A stretch of DNA of 64,000 nucleotides, taken from positions 88,805,501 through 88,869,500 of the forward strand of contig JAZBRS010000057.1 of NCBI GenBank assembly GCA_037176725.1, read 5' to 3'. The DNA is from Posidonia oceanica. Its lineage: Eukaryota > Streptophyta > Magnoliopsida > Alismatales > Posidoniaceae. The notes below the pieces were generated by a model that was not told the origin of the DNA, searched no databases, and saw only the letters and a list, made by a program, of their open reading frames with translations. Below, one piece after another: positions 26,201-38,200 of this stretch (positions within the stretch are counted from its first letter, which is position 1; the number at the start of each line of letters is the position of its first letter). Position numbers and translations under genes: made by a program.

Positions 26201-29200
26201 AAAAATATGGCGTGAACTACCACTTACCTGCAACCAAGAGATCTGCACCAGTAGATTCCCAGCAATTGTCTTTCTGCTTCTGCTGACCATGTAACAGAAA
26301 ATGCTACCTTGGGCTTACACACACCACTAAGGACTCGAAGCACAGTTGCATATCCTTTACCATCTCCAATGGCAATTATATCTTCAGCTTCTACAGAATC
26401 AGTAGATGAGTTTGATACCAAGTCCATGCATATCAGTGCTGCCTCCTCACTGACATGGGCAAGTTGAATCCATTCTACAGAGCTTGAAGTGGTAAATTTA
26501 ACATAGTATAGAAATCCATTGTTGGTGGCAACATAAAGAATGTCTTCTTTAGTGAAGAACAAGCATCGTATATATTCACTTTTGCTGTAAAAAAAGAAAC
26601 AGAAGAAAAGAACAAGTAGAAACTCTATTCCATTCATAATATGCAACACAATTGCCAAATGGATATGATACACTTACATAATTAAAGGTTAACTGCTTAA
26701 CAAAAATTAATCACAAAGTGGTTGCAGTTTATCAATTTATATTAAGCATATTAACCTTACATGTAATTTAATCATGAATAGAAGAAAAACTCACAACAGT
26801 TTCCAACAAGAAAGTCAATTGTTATCATCGGAAACTAAATGCAAGAAAAACAAACTATTACCAAGTGATTCCTCTGGACGCGTTGATGATGGGTATAACT
26901 TGTGCATTACTGTGCTGTTGCACACCCATGTTGTAATTTTTCTCCTGTGGTTGTCGTGTCTTCTTATTTTGTTTCTTTGTGTTTTTCCAGCTAAGGTTTG
27001 TTTCTTGTATCTTTTTTCTTTTCTAAGCTTTTGCAAAATTTCTATTATTATTGCTAGAAAAAAGATGGCAACAAAATCTCTTGTTTCTCTGATGTGTTAG
27101 TTTTTATATTTCTTCACAAATAACTGTTTTTTGAGCAGGAAACAAAGTTTATTGAAAATTTTGAAAGAAACCAATACAAGAAAGTGCTTATCAAGTACAT
27201 AAGCCAAAGAAAAAAAAAAGCAACAAGAAGCAAAGAAACAAAGAGGGAAAATCAAGGAAGCAACATGCGCTCAAGCCAGTTTCTAGTAGAGCCATCAGGA
27301 TTGTCAGAATCAACCCTAACTGGGTCCACTCCAAGACATACACAGTGATACAATCTCAAACCTCCGCCAAAGTGTGACACCCATTCCAGAAGATTCTATA
27401 ATTTCTTCCAATCCAACTAGACCACCAAATTGCATGAGGTAGGACCAAGGTTCTAAATTTCAATTTTGTGTCGGACTTCGGTCCGATGAAAATAGACAAT
27501 ATATCGGACTTTGGTGAAAACGCGGTACATTTATGGAAGTCTACGGAAATGATAAAAAAACTTCGAATTTCGATTTGAAATTCTAGAATAAGCTAAAGTA
27601 AATAACGATGTACATTTAAGACTACTTAGATTCACTTTCCAAGCATACATCATATTAAAAATGCTATATACACTAATTACGAACATCCTGAAGTACAAAT
27701 CATACCTAAAAATGCTTATTATATGTTTAAAATTAGAGTTCCCAAAACATTTACCTTGTATACGCTTAATACCAAGTAGAATGCCTAGTTGCATCCAAAT
27801 CTTGTTGTTGTGCAGTTCTGTTGTGCTGTTGGAACTATTGTAATCGAATTTATTGTTCTCTCCGTAACACGTAGTTGTTCCAAGACATATGAGTGTAATA
27901 TGTTTAGTATATTGTTCATGTAGCAATTGTACGAGGTATTCCATTGGTGAATAATATTGAATGATTGTAACCATGCCTTGAGACTCTGTAATATTGAGAA
28001 ACTATTTGAGGGATCTAATATTGATATGATGCGTGAGAAGGAGCACTACCTTGGAGAAGAGCACCCAAGGAGCAACTGGAGAAGAGGACAACAGCAGTAA
28101 CAGTTGAAGAAGAGCACCGCAGCAACAGCAATGGATGAGAGCATGACAGCAGCAACAATGGAGGAGGAAGAGGACTCAAAGGGCACCCAGAGAAGAGGAG
28201 AGCACCCGAAGAGGAAGGAGCAGATATCCAAAAAAGTCAAAGAGTATCGAACTTTATACTCCCATGTCGACTCGACAATGTCGAATCAAGCACAAAAAAT
28301 ACATTGTTTCGACACTACTCATCAAAACTACTATAGACATACGAAATTTCCATCGAATTTGTGTATTTCTCAAAATACATACGTATTTCATTTCTGTGAC
28401 TTACAAACCCGACATGTATCAGTGAAAATGTGAAATTTGACAATACGTGTCAATATTAGGAACAATGGGTAGGGCCTGCCATTCTCCTTCAACGATCCAA
28501 CGACCCCCCTGGTTGGAATGCAAAGCTCCCAAAACACCAAAACTGTCACCTCAGACACGGTCAAAAGCAATCCCTTTAAGAAAAGAGCACCCATATACAC
28601 ACCTTCATATAGTCCCAAACAAGATGTGAAAAATCCTGAGGCAAAGTGACACAAAGAGCATGTGCTAATAAAATTGAAAACCACATCTCTATAGAGTAGC
28701 ATCCGACAAGATCCCACCATGGTAAATTTCCCAAGCAAAAAATTAAATCTTCAGTGGAACCTTATTTTTCCAAATCCATCGATGAGACAATGACAACCTA
28801 CATGAACACCCCCAAAAGGTCATGACCAAGAATAAAGAAGACTTAACTAAAAAGTTTCCATCCTTAACCCATACTTATCACGACACCCACTTAGGACTTA
28901 GGAGCCGCCTAGGTGGCACCAAGGTGCCATTGGAGGTTAAGGTGTCTAGTAAGGGTGCACACGATTCGGTCAAAACCGATTAACCGAACCGAACTGAACC
29001 AAATCATTTTTTATAGTTCGGTTTGGTTTATATTTGTTTAATGGTTCAGTTAGGTTCTCAAATTTTGGAACCGTTCTTAGTGATTCGGTTTTTAGTTCTG
29101 CGTATGGTTAACCGAATTAAACTGAGAATCGATCCATATAATAATATATTATATATATATAAATATTTTACATCTCCATACTTCATCTACCATTGGATTA

Positions 29201-32200
29201 AATGGGTTTAAATATCCACCATTCATTTTTATTTAAAGTAATATAAGAAAAGCATTTTTTATTTCATCCTCAAAACCCAAAGTCCCTAACTTCCCAACCC
29301 ATTCCCAAATGGAGTGGCAGAAAACTGAGAACCGACACCGTTCAGTGCTCCACTCCTCCAACGTACCGTCGTACTCCACTCCTCCCGCATGTCGTCGTGC
29401 TCCACTCCTCCAACGTGTCGTCGGTGCTCCACTCCTCCAGCATGCCGTTGGTGCTCCACTCCTCCAACCACTCGGTGCTGTCGGTGCTCCACTCCTCTAG
29501 CGTGCCGTCGTGCTCCACTCCTCCAACGTCCGGACTTAGACTTTCTTTTGGTTGTTTGTTCTCTCTTGTAGATCTGTTTTTCTAGGAACTAGGGATGTTC
29601 TGGTAATGCTTGATTCGAGGTTAGCATTTGGGTTGTTCTCGATTTTGATGTAGATCGAGTTTGTGTTCTTTGGATTCGATCGTTTGTCTAGAGAATTGAT
29701 GTGCTTTGAGGTGATAAAGATGCCACCTTTGAGTCTTCTTTGGTCTGTAATCTATTCTATCCATGTTTCTTTGGATTATGAGTTTATAAAGCTAAAAGCA
29801 GCATGCATAATGTTCGACCTTCATAGTTGCAAATGGTAATCTTGATTGCAACTCTCATTAATTATTTTTTAATAATATTGTTAAATCATGTTTTAATAGA
29901 TATTTAGATTGAAAACCGAGAACCAAACCGAACCAATCTAGGTACGGTTCGGTTCATGATTATTGCTAGAACCAAACCGAACTGAACCGTGTGCATCTCT
30001 AGTGTCTAGACGCCTTAGGCTAAATTAGCCTAATGGCGATTATTTAGTTTTTCGTTATCAAACATTCACTCTTTCACTCTTGATGACTATTATTTAGTTT
30101 TTCTTAGTTATTCTTATTTGTTATTGACTATTTGACTTATTGTTATTGTTAAGATATTATTGTTCTTGACTTAGTTATTGTTATTTGTTATTGACTTATT
30201 GTTATTGTTAAGATTGTTATTGATTTGGAGGACAATTCAAATTTTATTTATAGTTAGATTCTTATTGTTAATTTTAAAAATTGATATATCAATTTATTAA
30301 TGCATTATAAATTCTGAATATATTTATAAACATGTTAAAAAAATCTAAAAAAACTGTAAAAATTGTATTTTTATTACCGTCTTTGCTCACTGCCATGGCA
30401 CGTTGGCACCATGATAAGCATGCCTTGACCCAGAACCAATAGTGGGAATCTAAAGAAACAGATATGCAATTTGAACCATCCTTTTCCAGTAAAGCAAGTA
30501 AATGAACAAAATCATGGATTTTTTGTCATTAAGATCCCTTCTAAATCTCAAATCCCACACAACCCCTTCCGATGATTGCACAAAGCACTTCTTTAGACTA
30601 GCAGAAGATCATACAAACATTCGGTACAAAGATGGAAAAGACAATCTTAATGGCATAGAGTCAATATACGGATCCCCCCAAATTTTCATCAGCTACCATA
30701 ACCCACCCTCAACCCAATCCCACTTCCCACCACAATTCCCGACTCCAAGATACCACCCCTCAACCTACAAGAGACACCCAACTCAAACTAAGACCAACCC
30801 CAACCCAACTAACTCCACTTAGAAGAGCAAGATCAAAAGTGCAAAGTCCCACAAACCCAAACCACCCTCCAACCTAGGACGACATTCCCTATGCCAAGCA
30901 ACAAGAGGAAAACCCCCACCAAAAGAATGATGGCCTCCTTCCCACAAAAAAATATGTTTGATCCTCTCCAACCACGGAGACCAGCATCCTAAAATGAAAG
31001 TAAGTAAATTGGGAGGTTCGAAAGGACCAACAAGTCAACAAGATTAGGGTTAAACAACTTTTGAAGAAAAGTAGCCTCCCTTTCCACATAGAAAGACGTT
31101 GATCAAACCTCTCAATAATCAGATTCCAATTGGAAGTCCTAATCCAAGATCTAGATAATGAAAAACCCAAGAATCGGATTACGAAGGACTCAACACGACA
31201 ACCCAAAAGATCTACAGCCTTAGAGACAAATGTCTCAACAGCACCAACCCCGACAACAGAGGATTTCCTGAAATTGACCTTATAACCCATCATCAACTCA
31301 AAACATCCAAGAACAAAACCAATTCCTTTGACTTGTACTAAACTAGCCCCATAGAACACTAATGCATCATCAACACATTGTAAGGCCAGAACAACACACT
31401 CCCCTCGGGAAGGCCGGAAACCCTCACAAAATCCAACAACATGAGCTCTAAAATATAGAAAACTCAGCCACCAAAGAGAAAAGAAGTGGGGATAGGGGAT
31501 CGATAGAGAACTTTGCTGAACTAACACAATAGCTAATCCACTTCCCCCATTTGTCTCTAAAACCTATGCAAGCCAAGACCACATCGAGACATACCAGTTA
31601 ACGCTGTCAAAAGCCTTTTTGATGTCCAACTTCTAGACAAGACTGGCTTCTTAAAGCCAAGTCTTAATGCACTTATGTGCAACCATGAAACCATCAAGAA
31701 TTTATCTATCTCAAACATAAGCAGCTTGCTAAGGACTAAACAGACCATGCATCAACAAACATTTTGCCACTATCTTGTAGATCCTATTCAAAAGATTGAT
31801 TTGTACACAGGCCATCTTTTTTAGCAATGAAAGTAATAAAAGTAGCATTTGCACACCAATATCACCACCCTTTGCATGGAAATCATTGTTCACTCGAAAA
31901 AAGTCTTAGAAAACATTATCCAATCTGATCCTCACATGACTTTTCGCTATGAGGTGATTTGAATGGGTCTTTCTTCCATAACCTTGCTGAAAAGGAGTGA
32001 TCAACTTTTTTGTGGTTTTGAACTTAAAAAGTTGTTGACAGAAAAGTTGTAATATAAAGCTTTTTTGAGAAGCAGCTAACTTTTGATTAAAAGCTGTAGT
32101 TCAAAATACAGTTCCAAACGAAGCCTTAATCACCACATCAATCATCACTTGACCCAAATAATTAAACCTTCTTCTCCATTTGCCAAACAGAGAAAAAATG

Positions 32201-35200
32201 GCTTTTGCAGCTTATGACTATTGTTTATGTTTTGTTAAAGGCCATTTGATAAATAAATGGATTCTATTTCCACAATGATGTATCAAACATTCTTCCTTAA
32301 TTATAATTTTTTATGTTCGTGCTGAATTATTATATAATTGATTATTAATATTACATTTTTTTGGCAATATATTTTATTTTTTGAAGAAATTAAAATATTT
32401 AAAAAGTATACTTATGAATAAGGTTCAAAACGTCGATTTCGTGTCGGATTTCGGTCCAACAGAAATAGGAAATGTGTCAGATGTCGGTGGAAATGTCGAT
32501 GGAAACACGATAAATTTACAGAAATTCATGTAAATAGTCAAAAAACTTCGAATTTTGCTTTGAAACTCTAGAATAAGCTAAAATAAACAATAATCTACAT
32601 TTAAGACTACTTAGATCGACTTTCTAAACATGTATCATGTTGAAATACACTATATGGACTTAATACAAATATTCTGAAACATAAATAATATGTAAAAATA
32701 CTTAATAAATGTTTAATAACAAAAATACTCAATAAAATTACCTCATATATGCTTAATACAAGAAAGAACATCTTGGTTCATCAACATCTTCTTGTTGTTC
32801 AACTATGTTATGGTCACAATGAATTTGTTGTCAAATTTATGACTCTCTCCACAACACGTAGTTATTCCAAAACATGTAGCTATAATATGTTTAATATTCC
32901 ATAACATAATGATGATAATCTGACAATGACAGCCGAATCAGAAACCCCATTGGTAGATACTGTGGAATAAAAACTTCTTGAAACTATTGAGGAAAGAAAT
33001 GTTGCCTTGGAGGACCTTGATGAGGTTACTGCTCATATTCTGTTTGTTGTGATGTATAGTTGCAGATAGAGCTCATATCCCATTCACTTTGTTGGCTTGG
33101 GATATAAGATGATGAAGTTCTCGTCCATCTACTTTCGGAGGCATAGACATAATCTGATTGTTCATAAGAATGATCTACAAAAGAGATGTAGTCATAAGAG
33201 TTTGTAGGATTTTGAATATTCAGAGAGTCAAGTAACTCTAATAAACTTTTCCTAGTATGACTACTCCAAAAATCTGAATCTTTTGCTGTGTCTTCACGAG
33301 ACTTTCTTCTATAATGATACGGCAAAGGATCATGTCTTGATGGCTGTCGGGCTCCATAATGTTCATTTTGTGTGGCATGTGTGAATTCATCTTCTCCTGT
33401 GAATGAGCTAAGTGACTTTTGACTTTCTCCTCGTAGGTCTTCAGTTCCAGGTTGAGTTGCATATCCACTGTCACCGCCTTTATCATCGTCTGGTGGTTGT
33501 GCGAAATCATCTGTATCACTCTCACAACCAAAACCTAGAGTTCCACTACGAGAATGCTTTGATGAACTTATGTATTTTTCAACATCAATGTCCATTTCAG
33601 TAGCAATTTTTGAACTTTGTCTACCCAATTCTTCATCTAACACTGATTGTCCATTTTCTTGCAACCACTTAAGTATAGGATCCTCATCTTCGTCCTCATT
33701 GTATATATATACCAAATCAATTAGGTCGAAGTGGTCCTTATCTTCTCTCTCTCTCTGATATGTTTCAATCTCAACCTCATATTATAATACACAAACACAA
33801 GATCATTTAATCTTTGAATTCCCAATTTGTTTCTTCTTTTTGTATGGATAAGATTAAATATGCTCCAATTTCTTTCACATTCTGAAGCTGAGGCAGTTTG
33901 AGCTAAAATCTTTATTACAATTTTTCTCAAATTTGGAGCTTCCATTCCATTCAGCATCCACCATTCACCTAAAATAAGATATTAGATTATTAGTTTATTA
34001 TGCATATTATGATGTAATGTTATGAACTAAAATAAATAATATTCAAATCCTTACTTGGAATCATCAAAGCACGACCACGAATCGCTTGAGGATCTCCAAA
34101 TCCGAACATTTGGTTCCTAAAGTATTTAATTTCATTCATGGCCTGTATTTTAATGTCCACATTTGATTCTAATTTCTTTATCACCAGTCTCATGGAAGAT
34201 AATAAATCTATAAGATTTCCGAGTTCATAATCGTATTGGAACTGTAAGTCCAGATAGTATGCTACAATGACAAAAAAAAGTCATTAAACAACTAATTTTA
34301 ATGTAAACATAATTATGACAAATATAAATCTATATATCAAACTACTTACCAACTTCATGCAAAGGGTGAAGAAACATGTTGGACCATCTGTCTTCGATAA
34401 TCTTCAAGTATCCCTTTGAAGATCTGTATGTTGCATCTTTCACAGCATCTTTCATCGACTTCGTTACTTCTTACAAGGAACCCATTGTAGGTTTCTTATC
34501 ACCATCCATTAAGCAAAGAACCTTTGAAATTGACTTCATTATACTCACTACCTTTCGAACGTTCTCCCAAAAAGACTAACTATTAATTATAACATTTATT
34601 CTTCGACCAATTGAAGTATCACTCTCATGATATTTATACCACACTTGTGAATTAAACATGTACTTTAGCCCATTTCTTTTATCAATCATTGATTAAAGAG
34701 CAATATAATTTATGGCAAATCGAGTAACTCCAGGCCAAATCAAGTCACCACCACAACACTCGGGTGATCTCATAAAAGCCAATAGGTAGGAATGGTTGTA
34801 AATGAAATTTATTACAACCTTTGCTTCTCTAATAGTCTTCTTCACCAACTTTGTCATCCTAAAGTCCTTAAGTATGATATTAATACAATGAACAGCACAT
34901 GATGTCCAATAGATAGATACTTGGACATGATTTTTTCACCGACCTTTTTGAAATTACTGTCATTAACGGTCACAATCTGAACCACATTTGATATTCCCAC
35001 TTGCTTAATGACTTCCAGAATTTGCTTATAAATGTATCTATGATCTCCGATAACATCAAAAGTATCAATAGACTTTAAAAAATTGTGCAGCCATCACAGT
35101 AGACCATGAATTTGATGATTTGTTTTCTGATGGTACTTGTCCAACCATCACACATAATAGTGACTCCATAGTTTGGCCATTGTCATTTCAAACTTGCAAT

Positions 35201-38200
35201 GTAGCTTTCTAACTCTTTCTTCTCTGATTTGATATACTTGATCATTATCTCATAATCAGTTGGTACTTTTACTCCCGTACCTTCTTTGATCGCTACATCA
35301 AGTATATGTTATAGATACGGTCTCTTTGTAGTATTTGCCAGAATAGCATTGAAAAATATATATTTGACCACAGCTTGGCCAACTTTCTCTCTAGCATTTC
35401 CAAACATGTCCTTGATAGTCTTCTGCTTCGACTTTTCAGTTCTACATGTTGCTGAATTTGGACTGTCATATATTTGATTGTACGTTCTAAACATTCCCAC
35501 AATGCCTTTTCAACGATGGAATCTTTGAATTTGCTCTCTATGCCATTCTTCATTTCTTGATTCCATTATAGCTCTCCTATACATGTCCCTCTCATCTTGA
35601 GTTCGACAATCTGGAAGATACACCGTATCATCATCTGAATCCGATACGACAATGGACTCACGCTCTTCTTCATCAAACAAAATCCTTTTAAATCTTTTCT
35701 CTCTTTTCGCCCTATCGCTTTTCTTGAATTTTGTTCTTTAGTAACTCTCTCGTCTGATCAGGAACAAAAGTTGGGCATGACTTGCACTTACTGACATTAT
35801 TGTATCCGCCAACAAGATGTTGCTTCAATCTTATAATACCCCCACTTATCATTCTCTTTCCACAGTACTTGCATTCTGTTTTCTGTCTATCATTGTTGAC
35901 AGGATATTTATGCAACCATCCTGGATCATCAGATCTAGCACCTCTTTCCTCATTGCCACTTCCATTACCTTGAGATCCATGTCCATCAGAACTCGACATT
36001 GTGAACATTGAAAACAAAAAATTAAATGAGTTTAATTGTAGGAAAAAAATATTTTACAATGGTTAACTCAATGTAATATCAAGTTATTAACATTAAAATT
36101 ATAAATATTTTACTGATTTTTTATTTACTGATTTTTTATGATTTTATAGACATTTTAGATTAGATTTGACCTTTATTAGGTTAGATCTATGTAATATCAA
36201 GTTATTAACATTAAAATTATAAATATTTTACAGATTTTTTATTTACTGATTTTTTATGATTTTATAGAAATTTTAGGTTAGATTTGACCTTTATTAGGTT
36301 AGATCTATGTAATATCATGTTATTAACATTAAAATTATAAATATTTTACAGATTTTTTATTTACTGATTTTTTATGATTTTATAGAAATTTTAGGTTAGA
36401 TTTAACCTTTATTAGGTTAGATCTATGTAATATCTATGTAATATCAAGTTATTAACATTAAAATACAAAAAAAACAAAAAAATAAAAATATTATATACAA
36501 AAGCCTAAGATCTATGTTTTTATGGTAGATCTAGTTAATATAGCTAAGAGTTATATCAAAACAAAAGATGCAAGTGTTAATTCCTAAAATCTTAAGTGTA
36601 ATATGTAATGTACATGAAAACCAAAGCAAAAAAAAAAAACATGGAAATTGCTGTAAATTCGAGAGATCTAAGTATATTATTGTAGTAATCCTGAATTTTG
36701 ATCGTCTATGCACGATACCAAAGCTTGCGTGCACCGATCAAAATAAGCTCACTATATGCAGCGGGATCCGAGGGAAGAAACTCGACTCGGAAACGTTGGC
36801 AAAAAGAAGAAAAAGAAATGATAAGACAAATCGAAATCGCCACCAGGTCTATTGAATTGGGAGACAGGGAAAACCGAAGGTAATACATGAAAAGACATGC
36901 AAAATCGGATGCAAAGAGGGGGCAAAGGGATGTAATGCTAAGCTATACTATGCTATGACTCATGCCTAGGATAAAGGAAAGGTCGATGCGAGCCAAGAGC
37001 AAGGGCAAGAACTCCTGTTACACACGGGGAAAGTATTAAACATCCTGATACGTCTGAAAGTCGGTCTTTCTTAGGCAATCTCGCGTTAATGCAGGAAAAT
37101 ACCAGTCTAATGCCTAAATGCAATGAATGTCTACCTGCTATGCATGAGAAATAAACGTGCTACCTATGTACTCAGCAACGCTGCTAGTGTTCCAAACTAG
37201 GCGGACCTTGGTTCATGAGAACTCCTAGACAGTAAGCATCATAACCCTAATGCAGATGCAGGCGATAAAACAAAGCTGTTAGAAAACCAGACAATGCAAA
37301 CGACATGCAAGCGATAAAGCAAAACAGGCACGGAAAACGGTGCGAAAGCGCGAAAAACGGGGCGAAAGCGTGGAAATTGATGCAAAAGCATGGAAAACGA
37401 TGCAGGGGTGCAGAGAAAAACAAAACAGGACCAGGTAACATGCATGGGGGTGGCAACAGGCATAAGAAGCAATAAAACGCAGAAAACGGCGAATAAAGCA
37501 AAATCTGCATTTTAAAACTGAGCCAACTGCAAGCGTTGGACGCTGGCAACAGCGGCGTCCAACGTTGGACGCTGCCATTGCTGGCGTCCAACAACTGCTG
37601 GAGGCAGACAGCATGCAGCTTTTAGAAAAATATGCATTCTAGCTATATGGATACAGTATAAATGCAGAAATGCCGCTAGATGGGTGCATGGCATGCAAGA
37701 CTGACCTGACAGAAGATCAGAGAGGAATCAGAGCGAGAGGCAAGCTAGGATCAAGGATCAAAGCAAGCAGGGTATTGGACGCCCGTCGACATGACGTCCA
37801 ACGTTGGACGCCAGAGAGAAAGACGTCCAACACAGGCCAGAGAGAAACAAAAGAAAAAAACATACAAAAGATAAATAAAAAATGGGAACATGTATTTGGA
37901 CTACTGGAGATAAGCACAAGGCAGACATGCAAGCAAGGAAAGCATAAGAAAACAAAAGAACATTACCTGCAACCTGTGCCAGGCTTAAAGCTCAACCAGA
38001 ACGTTGGACGCGAGCTAAGCCGACGTCCAATGTTGGACGCCTACACTAACAGCATACAATGCCCTGGGAGACACAGACACACAAGAGACTTGCATAAAAT
38101 TAGCAAATGATCTAAAGAAGTTAAAGAACAATTGCTACTGAGGCTAGGCATGCATGTAAATACAGAAGTCATGCAAAGAAACAGCTCAGAGCATCATGCA

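Larger units (their letters stand above)
28871..30422 (+). mobile_element. Non-autonomous hAT family B element inserted in the LINE
   Basis: The ends ATACTTATCACG and (inverted) CATGCTTATCATGG are flanked by CCTTAACCC (28862-28870) and CCTTGACCC (30423-30431). One base differs, and the duplicated unit may be the inner eight bases. The right 370 bp match the family B element ending at 19269. About 500 bp remain once the nested element at 28950-30001 is removed. Confidence 0.6.
27126..32000 (-). pseudogene. L1-type LINE, 3' part of ORF2, split by two DNA transposons
   Basis: On the minus strand the RT region (about 31990-30890) shows a template block near QILDGFMVAH-like and LDIQKAFD-like words at 31600-31720. 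The catalytic LQCVDDALVF is at 31350-31390, and RLSMWKGRLL precedes the GRLTLI-like end. The post-RT linker at 30440-30830 includes PLRLSFPSLYRM and GVVWDLRFRRDLND. After an interrupting element, a zf-RVT-like part (WIWKNKVPLKI, FFAWEIYHGG) lies at 28790-28710. The 3' UTR ends TTCAATAAACTTTG and an A-run at 27126-27170. Many stops and frameshifts are present. Confidence 0.75.

Noticed and set aside
26774..27110. Frames of 73-108 codons between exon 9 and the LINE
   Set aside because: AT-rich with hydrophobic Phe/Leu composition, no domain and no splice support. Probably intron or repeat sequence.
29286..29585. Ser/Cys- and His-rich small proteins at the minisatellite
   Set aside because: Three frames are open only because the repeat unit lacks stops. 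There is no start context or conservation to cite.
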